64,000 nucleotides of DNA from Metallyticus violacea (Eukaryota; Arthropoda; Insecta; Mantodea; Metallyticidae). Below, in pieces: positions 1 to 11,095 of this stretch; position 1 is the first letter of the stretch; every line of letters starts with the position of its first letter. The stretch spans positions 24,726,001-24,790,000 of the forward strand of contig CM060834.1 of NCBI GenBank assembly GCA_030762175.1. Reading direction: 5' to 3'. The notes beneath the pieces were generated by a model that ran no database searches, had not been told where the DNA came from, and saw nothing but the letters and a program-made list of their open reading frames with translations. The position numbers and the translations under genes were made by a program.

Positions 1-634
1 TTGCTGAATAATAAATAGCAATTATTTAAATTGTACTTGGGAAGCTATAGAAAATGGAGTGGTAATATATCCTATTAGAATTTATTAAATATGTTCACAT
101 ACACGTACGTGGTGTTTTACAGCTTGGCATACAGAGTATGTAATATTCCACCCACAGAAACAGAGAACAGAACAGAATACCACAGATAATAGAGCAATAA
201 TCAATGGTTTCCACAAGGACACAATAATAAAAATTATCAATAAATGTAAAAGACAAAAATCTCTAAGAGAGGTTTCTACACTACACTGAAGACATCAAGA
301 AAAGATACAAATTCAGAAGTTGCACATATCATCCAACCTGTCACAACAAATCCAAAAGAATATTATAAAAATATGACATAAAATTGGCCCCAAAAAACAA
401 ATATATATAAAAATATTTTTAGGTTCCACAAGACATATACTAATAGAACAGAAATCAGAAATTTACAAATTTAAATGAACAGATCGTAATAAAAATAAAT
501 TGGAAAAACAAAAGGAATAATTTAAGACTATTAATTATAAACAAATTTACAAATCAGCAGTGGCAGCTTTTGGACCCAAATCATGAAATTAAAACAGAGG
601 ATAAACTGCTAAAAACTTCATAATCCAACAGAGC
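1..634. other. AT-rich stretch at left edge, nothing recognised
   Basis: Downstream of the candidate last exon on the minus strand. No coding similarity, repeat family or structured RNA was recognised. A minus-strand AATAAA occurs near position 85, but nothing ties it to the gene. Confidence 0.4.
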
Positions 635-805
635 TTATCTACTTGGAAACATTTTTTCTGAAAAATAGAAAAAACTTAATGAATTTTGATATTCCACCCA
701 TGGATGAACTCTTAAGTTCCTATCCTGACCATCAAAGACTGCCATGGAAGCACCAGATGCAGCCACAAGTAGTCGATCAATAGCTGATGATAGGAAAGAT
801 TGCCC
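635..805 (-). CDS. candidate terminal exon of glycogenin
   Basis: On the minus strand a good acceptor (pyrimidine-rich, ending TTTCAG) precedes position 805. From there the frame stays open for 56 codons to a TAA at 637-635. The upstream glycogenin exon ends in phase 0, and this frame is open from the first base after the AG, so the join is in frame. The sequence is less AT-rich than its surroundings and reads GQSFLSSAIDRLLVAASG at its start. It would make a short glycogenin of roughly 320 residues. It does not resemble the conserved C-terminal synthase-binding segment of the family. It could be a chance open frame, part of another gene's exon or a repeat fragment. Confidence 0.33.
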   Translation of the reverse strand, partial: GQSFLSSAIDRLLVAASGASMAVFDGQDRNLRVHPWVEYQNSLSFFYFSEKMFPSR

Positions 806-1011
806 CTGAAACATGAGCTAATGTTATATAAGTGGAGTTAGTGTGAATATATTTAATAAATTCTAATATGATTAATAAATAGTAAAACATTCAATACCGC
901 TATTAACTATATAGTAATATTTATAAAATGAGCCCCTGAACTTATAAAAAAAGTAGAATTTAAATCTCTCATATAAAGAATCTGTCTTTCTGCTTTACTT
1001 TTAAGTCTTAC

Positions 1012-1192
1012 CATTTCAGGAGAGAGACTTGGGTGTACAGTAGAACAGAAGATGTCCCACCAGAGCTGAAGAAAACCATGAAGATGCTCATTGCCTGGTG
1101 CTGGGTGAACCTGGCGTGTTTCAGAATCAAAATACTGCAGCCAAGGTTTCTGTGCTCCAATGAAGTGCACAATTTTGGCATTCTCACCAAAC
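1012..1192 (-). CDS. Gyg: glycogenin, coding exon (end of catalytic domain)
   Basis: The acceptor (TACTTTCAG) lies just above 1192 and the donor GTAAGA starts at 1011. The first base completes a Gln codon begun in the previous exon, and the exon ends in phase 0 on Met. It reads FGENAKIVHFIGAQKPW, then a variable loop, then FLQLWWDIFCSTVHPSLSPE. The KIVHFIG and KPW segments match the part of GT8 glycogenins that lines the UDP and acceptor site, where the HF.G histidine helps bind the UDP phosphates and metal. The LWW.IF motif is typical of the end of the catalytic domain. There are no stops or frameshifts. Confidence 0.95.
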
Positions 1193-2194
1193 CTGAAAGT
1201 ATGCAATTTTTATGTCTCAAGATATTAATAATGCTCTGTTATTACAATGTTAAGTTAGTTTTAAGAATGAAGTGATCTAATGAACTACAAACCAACTTGC
1301 TGTGTCTCTCCACTGAGTGTGAGTTTCCTACTGTTGGCTAGAGTAAGATCATACTAGTTTCCAGCTGTCAATGTCGATATGATAGTAGTTGAGTTCAATT
1401 CAGTTATTACAAGTGATGTGTTTTGTTCTGTATTTAATAAGAAGTGAATTATGGTTCAGAATATGTTTTCTACTGCACAACAAGTATTTATTTATAATTC
1501 TTATATGTTAACTCAGTCAGCTCCTCAAATTCAAAGATGATTTGAAAAAAGCTTCCCGGGAGTAAAAGTTCCAGGCCTTAAAGCAATCCATAATCTTTTT
1601 AATAAAGTTCAGACCATGGGTAATGCTCATTCTAGGAAATCTAACCAATGGTGTAGGGTTCTCAAAGGAACAGATGACACTGTTCATAATTTGGAGAATT
1701 TCCTGAATTTGCCAATTATCACTTATTTTTTTAAAAGGGGGGGGGGCAATTTTTATGGTTCTGTGCAAACAGGCTACTAAATTGTTAAGATAAAACTATA
1801 TAGATCCTCCTATCTAGCCCATTGTGATTTTTATCTCTAGGATACTAATATTTTAAGACATTCCACTTACCGGAAAAATTGAAACAAAATATTCAGCAGG
1901 AAATAGCCAGCATTATCCAATGAGAACTACTGCAAATGATGGACAATATTTTAATGAGGTGCCAAAAGTGTATGGACAAGACAGTGGCCAGTTTCAGTAC
2001 CTTCTTTCATAAAGCTAAAACCTTTTAAAACAGTTAAGGAAACTATTGTATAGTTGTGTCAACACCTCTCTACTGTAATCACAGACAGCAATAAGTACCA
2101 CTCTCAGCTATAGGCAAAACAATGCAAGTTGGTTCATAGTTCATTGGGTTGCTCTCTATATAGTATATATTGACATTTAATTACAACACTTAAC
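1193..2194 (-). other. glycogenin intron, about 1.0 kb
   Basis: Bounded by the GTTAAG donor at 2194 and the TTTCAG acceptor at 1193. The central part holds a decayed transposase fragment in the opposite orientation. The rest shows nothing recognisable. Confidence 0.9.
1525..2010 (+). pseudogene. decayed mariner-like transposase fragment
   Basis: Plus-strand translation gives FPGVKVPGLKAIHNLFNKVQ near 1555-1615, with VLKGTDDTVHNLENF following. This is the N-terminal helix-turn-helix layout common to a group of insect mariner-like transposases. About 250 bases later, pieces like the C-terminal part appear: IQQEIASII, then a helix ending in CMDK. The catalytic middle is missing or scrambled, and there are several stops and frame changes. 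It is a dead, internally deleted copy in the intron, antisense to the gene. The assignment is by eye from motif order; the family name is inferred. Confidence 0.6.
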
Positions 2195-2321
2195 TGTTTA
2201 TAAGCTGGTAGATATGAATACATAGCTGAAGATACTAAATTGTATATGAAGGGTAAGTGACGACTAAGATCTTTTGTTGCCCAGTCAGCAAAAAACATGT
2301 TCAATAAGCCTTGATCAGCAC
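2195..2321 (-). CDS. Gyg: glycogenin, coding exon with the autoglucosylated tyrosine
   Basis: The acceptor (TTTATCCAG) lies just above 2321 and the donor GTTAAGTG starts at 2194. It begins with two bases of a Gly codon shared with the upstream exon and ends with two bases of a Gln codon, both consistent with the neighbours. It encodes ADQGLLNMFFADWATKDL, then RHLPFIYNLVSSAMYSYLP. The DQG motif belongs to the catalytic pocket of GT8 enzymes. The Tyr before SYLP aligns with Tyr195 of mammalian glycogenin, which carries the first glucose. The usual GGDQG reads GADQG here, a mild change. Confidence 0.95.
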
Positions 2322-3490
2322 CTGGATAAAAATAACAGAATAAAATGTTAATAGATATCTTTATTTAAATGTTTATAGTTTATAGATTAAATCATAATAA
2401 ATTAAAAGAAATATTGCACATAAATTGTTACCAGTTATGCATGTAGATTTCTATAATAAAATATACTGCTTTAATAAGAAAAATTTTTCATTTAAAATGT
2501 ACATTGTTTTAACAAATTTCTGAATACTTTCACCATTTCCAAAGCTAATATTTTGCAGTCAATTTTTATAATGGGCAATTAGACTAAGAATAAAGTTTTA
2601 GGTACCTACTATTTTAGCATTGAACCCAAAAGAGTGCTTTTATGAGCAATCACATTGCTTCTACTTATCAATTTATTTTATTGAAATTAAACTAGTACAT
2701 TTGTGACCAGTGCTCTGGTCATAAATGTAGGATAAGCATAATTTTACTGCAATACAATGATAGTAGAGCACCATATGCTCTCTAAGTACATGTAACTGAA
2801 AGTATTTGCAAATATTATTAGCAGTGCTGAGCTTTTAGGATTGGATTAGATTAGAACATACAAAACACTGTATCTGTTTGCATAATCATGCAACCCACTC
2901 ATGCTAAAAAATGCAAACAACTGAATTTTGTGAATAAAGCCAAAATAAAGCCAAAATAAATATTAAAATACCAATTACATTGGCATTAAAACATATCTCC
3001 CTTTATATAGTTAATTCTTAATAAAAAAAAGGATGGGAAAACAGAATATGCTACCAGAATTTTTATTAGCTCAGATTTCAAGGTGTATTATAAGCCTTTT
3101 AACAAATAGAAGTAATGCAAAACAAACTAGTTGTTTATTAAAAGTAAATTATATTGAGATAATATAACTAGAATGTTAAAAATAGAATAAGTTGAAAAAG
3201 TGCATTTTATTTTTCAAGGCTAATGTAACAATAGAAGGGCATAACCAGCAAAAAAATAATATTGCAAATTGTTTGTTTTTTATTTTATTATGTAGTTTTA
3301 GAAAACAGAACATAACACTAGTTCAGAGTATGTTGTGCAAAACAACTAATGTATCAGTCAACAAAGCTTTGAAAGAGTTGGAGTGTACAGACTATCTTTT
3401 GTATAAACTGGAGCATGGCCTAAAAGTTTGTCATTCAGAAAAGGGAACTTTAATGTAGGTAATACACAAACTTAAACGATTTATACAAAC

Positions 3491-3770
3491 CTTTTTTTTT
3501 TTAATAGTGTTTAACGCACATTTTAGCTACTGAAGCACCACAGGCAGTGGACACTGATTATACATGAAAGTAAATATTGAGAAAGTATTTTTTTTTAAAG
3601 GAAGGAAACATTCCAGGCTAAGTTTAGGGTACCTCCCCAGCATTTGACATTTATGAGGACTGTGGAAAACCAGGAAAAAACCTCAGTCAAGGAGGATGGT
3701 CCTGGTGGGATTCAACCCAGACCTCCCACTCACGAGTCCACGCCTTAATGACCTTGGCCACCCATAGTGG
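3491..3770 (-). repeat. SINE family A, near full-length
   Basis: Read on the minus strand it begins with a tRNA-Ser/Leu-like head (GGTGGCCAAGGTCATTAAGG, then a degenerate B box before CCACCAGGACCATCC). It continues through a body containing GGTACCCTAAACTTAG and ends with GTGCGTTAAACACTATT plus an A-rich tail. The same layout recurs at 21.4, 23.6, 30.4, 42.6, 60.6 and 62.9 kb. Most CpGs seen in the 60.6-kb copy are TpG or CpA here. Confidence 0.85.
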
Positions 3771-4559
3771 TATACAAACCTAACCACCCTCTGCCTCAAG
3801 ATACTCTACAAGCCTTTCATAATCCCTCTCATTTCTGTTCATGAATCAAAGAAAAGGTACTCATTTTGCCAAGATATCATTTTACTCGATTACAATGTGG
3901 TGTTTGTTTTTACAGTTTTAAATGTAAATCTTAAAGAGTAAATTGGTTTTCTTAATTTGCCCTCAAACTTTTAAAAGCTGATCTCACTCTTGCAGAAGGA
4001 ATGTAATTTTCCTACTGTTGCATTTTCTTTGTAATAATTGTAATAATTATAAAATTGTAAAAATTCATTCTAATTACAGACCTGTCCAAATCTTACAATT
4101 TTATTTTATTTGGAGCTGGCCTGGAATTTAATTTTTGTGCTGTAATTTTATGACCCTTTTCTTCTGCTAGCATACCTTGTGAATTCTGGTGATTATATTC
4201 TTGGTGAATGCATCTCTTTGTTGCATCTTTTCTCTAACTTTTGTTAAAGCTATTGTTAGACCATTTCTTTTCTAATCTTCACAAAACTTATTTAATTCAT
4301 AAATTACTTGCTTAGCTTGATTATGAAACAGCTGTCTTTCATTTTGCAACAAGGTGACTGAACCAAGGAATGTCAAGCACTGGGTCACTAGACTGAATGT
4401 TTGAGAATTGATGTAGTAATAGAAGGGCAGCATGTGCCTACACTCCTAATAATACGGGTCCTATTCCAAACTTTGCTGACTAATAAGGTAGTTGAAATGC
4501 ACCCATCACAACCCAATGTTGATACTCATTTTTATCTTTCTTTTCACAAAGAAGCAAAA

Positions 4560-5420
4560 AAGAAATAAAAAGGAGTGATTCTTGCATGGAGAAATATACG
4601 GAAATCAATTTCACCCTGCAAGGCATAACCCTCAACAGAAAGCTAAAGCTTCAAGTATTGGAATTCTGTGTGTTCCCCATGCTTATGTACAGTTGTTAGA
4701 CACAGAGACTAACAAACAAGACAATTAATGCAATTCAAGTGTGTCAGAGAAACATGGAGAGGAAGGTGCTAGGTGCTGCACTTTGAGACAGTATGTGCAA
4801 TGCTGACCTGAGGAAATGAACAAGACCTGAAATACTTGATGGAGGAAATTCACCGTCTCAAATGGAGATGGAATGGCCATGTCACAAGGCTTCAGAAGAG
4901 CTTGCTGATTTGGTTTATTTACAGACGCTCTTTAACATCTCAGGTCATCAGCATCCTATTCAATTCAGGGCGTGAAACTGCTGACAAATTTTGCTCAGAG
5001 GCCTTTTCTTTCAGGCTTGAGATTCTTTTTTGTACCATAATTATATGACACGGGACCCACAGCTTTACTTCCCTTCTGAAGGAAGCCATATTTAGGATTT
5101 TTACGCCCGAAAAAAATCCATCGGTCCTGGCCAGGTTTGAACCCACGATCTTGGGTTTAGAAGGCAAGTATGGTTACCACTACACTACCAGGACCATCAG
5201 GAGAGCAATTGGGCATACGAAACCATGATGTGGGATCCTTACACCAGATGGTGAAGAAGATGCAGGCCTAGATATTGATAGGCAGACTTCTTCAAAGCCA
5301 AAGCATGCAGCCAGTGGTCAGTAGTTTCATTCTATTGTAATATGCCCATTAGTATATTTTTGACATTGTAAAGCAAATATTAGATTGTTCTGTAATGTGT
5401 ATGTACAATGAATGCAAATA
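4560..5420 (+). pseudogene. non-LTR retrotransposon 3' fragment, interrupted by a SINE
   Basis: Plus-strand translation gives KLKLQVLEFCVFPMLMYSC, then QRNMERKVLGAAL, then RLKWRWNGHV. This is the order seen after the palm domain of many LINE reverse transcriptases (a C.LP.L.YGC block, a MER..LG block, and LKWRW.GHV). The reading breaks at about 4903, where a SINE B copy sits, and related low-quality coding sequence resumes near 5198. The 5' part, with the catalytic FADD box, is absent. Stops and frame changes show it is dead. Clade not determined. Confidence 0.7.
4903..5197 (-). repeat. SINE family B, near full-length, nested in a LINE
   Basis: On the minus strand it starts with a tRNA-like head (GGTCCTGGTAGTGTAGTGG, B box GGGTTCAAACCTGGCCAGGA). 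The body carries TATGGCTTCCTTCAGAAGGG and TGAGCAAAATTTGTCAGCAG, and it ends CTGTAAATAAACCAAATC. It splits the LINE reading frame. The flanks AGAAGAGC and AGGAGAGC look like a diverged target duplication. Confidence 0.85.
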
Positions 5421-5860
5421 AAATAATGTTGAAGAACTGGATTTATTAAAGAATTCTTCTTCACTCATCAATAGATATGCTTCTAGAAAATCTCAACAGC
5501 AGCAGCTTGCCTATTGAAGGTACGTTTTAAGCACAATTATAATAATTTCTATTTTTGATTACTGGTAAATTAAGACTTCCAAGGTTATGATTGTGTTTTA
5601 AGAGTGTTGATGGCAGTGTCACAGTAGATGGATGGCTTTCAAAATGCCAAATAAGTTATTGATATTTGGTTCACCCAATATAACTAGTCTCTGTTATGCC
5701 CCTGTAACAATATCTTATTTACCTGAGCATTTTTTTTTCTTTTTATTTTATTCTACTTTTGGGAAGTACTGAATTTCCAAAAAAAAATCAGCACACATGA
5801 ATTGTATTCCATTTGCTCTAGTATGTTCTTCTCATCATTGAAATAGTTTGGTGAAAATAC

Positions 5861-6358
5861 TCCTCATGTTCGACATTCGCTACACCACAATTTTGGTGTA
5901 CTTAAAAACTAATTAATTGTTGATATTTTGTTGAAAGTGCTTTAATGGCTGTATACTTCTCAGCTCTTCAATTGCCCAAGTAGTTGCAAACAACATATTT
6001 CACAGCTTCCAAAGTTTTTCTTATTTTTTTGAAGACCATATGAAAGATTTTATTCTTACATAATTTTCAAATCTTGCAATCTTAACATTATTAAGTTCTT
6101 AGGAATTTTTCCTCATGTTCGACATTCGCTACACCACAATTTTGGTGTACTTAAAAACTAATTAATTGTTGATATTTTGTTGAAAGTGCTTTAATGGCTG
6201 TATACTTCTCAGCTCTTCAATTGCCCAAGTAGTTGCAAACAACATATTTCACAGCTTCCAAAGTTTTTCTTATTTTTTTGAAGACCATATGAAAGATTTT
6301 ATTCTTACATAATTTTCAAATCTTGCAATCTTAACATTATTAAGTTCTTAGGAATTTT
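5861..6358. repeat. perfect 249-bp tandem duplication
   Basis: Bases 5861-6109 and 6110-6358 appear identical by eye, and the shared end TCCTCA repeats once more at 6359-6364. The unit begins TCCTCATGTTCGACATTCGC. It has no recognised coding or repeat-family identity. Perfect identity in a decayed intron implies a very recent duplication or an assembly artefact. Confidence 0.9.
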
Positions 6359-8532
6359 TCCTCAGGCATATCAGTTCTCCTCCTTTTTGATTCCTGTTTT
6401 CATCTGCTCCAGGGGAAAGAACGATTTTGCTCTGATCAATTGCAGAAGTGCATTTTGCTGTTTCTTAATTCTTAGGACTGAGTGCTAACATGCCAGAATT
6501 GATCCTAACAGCATTTCAAGCAAACTTGTAATAACCTTCAGATCTATTGCTTCTTTGCTTAAAGTAGCAATTGCATATTTTTATAGGTTTCCTTCAAAGC
6601 AGAGTATGGCTTAAATGAAGTTAATGGTAGTGAACTTCCATTTTACAGCAAAACAGTTTTTACAGATTTATAAAGATTCTCCATTATTATGGATAGTGTT
6701 TCATTCTCAGAAATGTCATCAAAACATAAGATATTTTTCTGATTGTATAAATGCAGTAAATTCCTGTTTATTCAAAACAATAGAGGCAGAGGTGATTTCA
6801 ATTGAGCAATTTTAAAAAAAGACCACATATTCCAGAATTTCTACTTATTTTTTAGAGGTATAAAATAATGCCTAAGAGTATTCTTGTTGTTGTCAAATAC
6901 TTTTAATAATTTATTAATTATATCCTGTAATAACAGAATCTACTTAAAAGTAATAAAATATTTTAACAATTTGAATGTTATTTTTGCAATATTTCCTTGC
7001 TACTATGTCTTAGTATCACTACACATTTGCTCAAAATTTCAATTAAAAATATACCGCAACACTGATGTTAGTTCAAAACACACTTGCACCCTTCTAGAGT
7101 ATGAAATGCTTCAAAATGCAGACATAATTATAAATTGCAGACAAAACATATATCGCTGAAAAAAATTATCTATGCTTCTCTCACAACTCTGCCCTATTGT
7201 AAAAATCATTAAGAAAATGAAGTTGCCTTCATAAGAATGGGAAAGAGACATTCGAGGACTAATAGTACAGCATACTGTACCTGCTTAAGAATCAATCTGT
7301 AATATATTTTCCCTAAATCTCAAATTAAGTAAATTAAATATTCAGTACAGTATCTTATTATTGAGAGGGAGGAGAGAGAGAAAGAGTCCTGTTTTGGTAA
7401 ACCAAAGTTCGAATAAACAGAGTTCTACTTTAACATCCAACTATTCTGCTGAGTCCATCCATCGACACTTTTACATTTTTCTTCAAAAAATTCTACTGCT
7501 AAAATCACAATGCAAGACACTTTGCTTTACTTTTTGGTAAGTCTACATTCCAAATTACATTACTCGGTTCATTTTTAGGACATTTGTTTGACTTACTCTA
7601 CAAGCTTAATTCTAATATGAAATAAAAATTTTATGATGAAGGCTGTTCCTGACCACTACCAATGTCCTCATTTGGATCTAGGATTATTCAATCATTTGGT
7701 GGGGAAAAAAACAAGCAGGTCATTCCCATGTACAACCAGCTGTGCAGCTGATGGGATATTTGAAAATTTGGTTCACTTATTTTTTGACATTTCATGCTGA
7801 GGGGGAAATACCATGCTTAATCACTTACATGATCTGTCAGCTCTCTTATATCATAGGAATGGTGACAGTGATGGTATTCTATTATTATTAATATTAATGG
7901 AGTAAGATGAAAATGTCACTTCACAAAATAAAAATATAACAAAAACCATTATAAACATGATATACTTGTGAATTAAGATAATATATTTAGCACAAATTCA
8001 ATAGATATATAATAAAATTATAAAAAACTGTCAATTTTGTTTACATAATTTAGAAGCATTTTGAAAATTAAATCTGAAACATTACAAACAAAATCAAGCA
8101 ACTTGATTTTCACTGAAATCATATGCTTGAGCTCAGTCGTATCAACAGAATTTCTGAATCTAAAGTTTTTGTAAATAATAATATTGTTCAAGTTTAGACC
8201 TGCTTGAAACTGTAGAATTTCATAGAGACCAAGTTTTATGGTTCATCATTACATTCTATGTTAATATCAGCATATGTCCTTATGTGGCTCTTCCAGCATT
8301 TAAATAAAGATAAGTGACTGAAGTGTCTGAAGTATAAAAATCTTAAAAAGTTTATACCAACACATTTATTATTTTATGATAAGATAACTGCAATAGATTC
8401 TCAAAATGATGGATGAATTCACTGCAACCTACAGATATCTGGCATTTTTTTTTTGACAGGATAAGGGAAAGATCCTCCCTAAGCCCATTCTGTAATAAAC
8501 CCTTTGCTTAACTAAAGTTAAACAACTGGAAA

Positions 8533-8660
8533 CATGAATTAAATCTGTCGTCTAACACTCTTCATGCTTCACTAACCTTAAAAATATCTTTGAAACCGGT
8601 TCCGGATATTTTTAAGGTTAGTGAAGCATGAAAAGTGTTAGATAACAGATTTAATTCATG
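8533..8660. repeat. 56-bp-arm palindrome (fold-back element)
   Basis: Arms 8533-8588 and 8605-8660 are inverted copies with only a few mismatches. The 16-base loop between them contains AAACCGGTT, itself palindromic. The DNA just outside shares a block (GGAACTAACACAGTGAAG and its complement) with 10606-10625, which suggests a dispersed family. Confidence 0.8.
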
Positions 8661-8865
8661 TGAGCTTCACTGTGTTAGTTCCATAGGCATTTTTTAAAGT
8701 TTTTATAATTTTTAAAAAATTTTTAACTGGAAACATGTTGAGGAAAAACTAAACTTTACAATTGCAAAATTTGTAAAAAATTTAAGCATTCATATTTCAC
8801 AATACAATTCGGTATCTTTTATGCCAAGTTCTTTAAATTTATATCATAATACTTTTTCTTTATCT

Positions 8866-8975
8866 TATTCAGACCTCCCTAACTTACTAAAATTCCTAAG
8901 CAGGTACCAAGAATTGAACCCAGTCCTTCTGGCCAGCAGTCAGCCTTGCTCCACTAGACCAAGATGGTGTTCTTA
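8866..8975 (-). repeat. tRNA-like SINE head, unassigned family
   Basis: The minus strand reads CATCTTGGTCTAGTGGAGCA, then a B-box-like GGGTTCAATTCTTGGTACC. This is the A-box/B-box spacing of a tRNA, followed by non-tRNA sequence. It lacks the body of families A and B. It is too diverged to be a functional tRNA gene. Confidence 0.45.
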
Positions 8976-10744
8976 TATCATATTACTTGTACATTTTAAA
9001 TGCTAAAATATGTGGTTTCAGCAAATTTGAGTATAACATTACAAAAAATGACTTGGTCAAAGTCAACAGCCTTGCCTACAATTTGTTGCACTATAAATCT
9101 TTTCTATTCCTGCAATATTTAAATGCAGCACAGAATATATGCATAAAATGGTAGAGAATTTGTAGTAATATCAAGAAAGCAATTAAAGGTACTATATCTA
9201 AAAGCTACATGGTGATTCTGTTGCTAGAGGCCCCAAACTATTATCTATAAACATTTGTTATTTACATAATGACTTGCAAATTTATATAAACAAGGTCAGC
9301 TGATCAAATTTTCATACAATCAGTAAAATTACAAAATAAGGGCTAAAAAGGTATATTACATACTGCTACCAAAACCTATACCAACCTTCCTTTAGTTATT
9401 AAGTGGTTTTGAAATTTGTATCAGTTCAAAAAAATATTGTTTAAATACTCTATTGAATGCTATCTTCTAATATTCAGACTCAGAAGAGATTATTAGTGTA
9501 TGTTTCACTGTGTTCGATTCCAAATTGAATTAATATTGAAAATACTCTTGAAATTTACTATTATCTAAATTAACTTATTCAATTCTAAGATATGCATGAC
9601 TCAAATACCTGATTGATTAATTTTGTATTTCACACCAACTACTTTAGGATTTATGTTTATTATATTTATATTGGTTAATTGTTTAGCTACCCTATAATGC
9701 TTTTATAATGGACAGTTCCTCCTTATATCTGCAAGCTCATTGGGACATTCTGTATAAATAAATAAAGTATGCATACACCTTCAATGATGCAAAACAAGAT
9801 GGAGATCCCCCACAATATATTGGACTCATCCAGTGATCTTCACTGTTTCACATCACTGCATCTCTGTGGTGGTAACTCAAATGCCACTAATAACAATGTA
9901 TACAATCATGTCCCTCATTCACAAATAGTGAAAAACGTGCATGTCAGACATTTTCTTGGACTTGATTTGGTGAAAAATGTGTACCATCAAAGTGTTGCAC
10001 CCAGAAATTGGTTAAAAAGCTAGAAACAAGAAGCCTTCTCACCAACTTCATGAGGCAGCAAATTGCCTGAAGAAATATTAAGCAATGTAAAGGAACAAAA
10101 ACTGGTGTCACTATCAAAATAAATACAAAGATTTTCCCAAGAGACTAATCTCCCATTTACCATGTGTCAAAGAGCAAAATGAAAAGCAAACCTATGCACT
10201 TAACATGTCATCTGCCCAAGGACTGAATGTGATGGACCAAAAAAGGAGTTTGGCCATCCAGTCTAAAACCTCCCGACTTCTTTACTTACTCTATTAAAAG
10301 AAAAAGTGTATAAAAATAAATCTCACACAAATCAAACAACTCAAAGAAGCTATATGCTAAGAAACTGAAGCCACTGATGTCACCACTTTGATAGAAATAT
10401 TCCAGAATTTGGAGAAATGCAAATAAGTATGCTTGGATATGGGAAGTAACTGTCAGCATAGATTAAGAGCAGGTTCTCTTTTGCATCATCAAAAATATAT
10501 GTAAAATACATATACAAGTCTTTCAAGATAGGATTCATGAAAGAGATGTATATTGTATTTCAAATTTTTTTTAAAAACCTCTTTTTAAAAATATGTGGAA
10601 CTAACACAGTGAAGTTATATGATTAAAATCATACAACTAGCCTTCAAGGCCGAGGATGAAGATGAATGTCTTCGAAACCAGTACCATACTGTATAACAAG
10701 TAAGTGGAGCAATAAGAGTGTTTAGGTCAATATATCTCAAATGA

Positions 10745-11095
10745 TATTAATCATAAAGAGATGTATATTGAAAGGTACAATAGACAGGAAAGGGAAGGAA
10801 TGACCTGGTGTAGATGGAGGGTATGGAGACTGGGAGATTTAAAGAGTAATGTTTCATAGGGTGTACACCCAATATGTGGAGATGGGAAGATACATTCTGT
10901 TGAAATGTAAGGGTACTGAGAAATGGGGGAAAGTTTTAATTAGAGAGGAATTGTTGTAGATTAATAAGGAGTTGGAGATTAAGATAATGTTTCACAATAA
11001 GATTCAACTAAGGAGACTGGGTGAATTTTTACAGAAAGTAAGGTTGAAGTGTAAATGGCCAGTGAAGAAGGGAATTTAGTTAAAAATCATATCAA
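10745..11095 (+). pseudogene. LINE 3' fragment (cysteine motif and C-terminal helix region)
   Basis: Plus-strand reading gives RVWRLGDLKSNV, a cysteine-containing YILLKCKGTEKW, and then IMFHNKIQLRRLGEFLQKVR with a lysine-rich end. This is the layout of the last 100 or so residues of one insect LINE type (HILL.C followed by a helix with L.NLGKFL). Similar 3' ends occur at 20.5, 25.6 and 32.1 kb. Stops and frame shifts are present. Confidence 0.6.
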
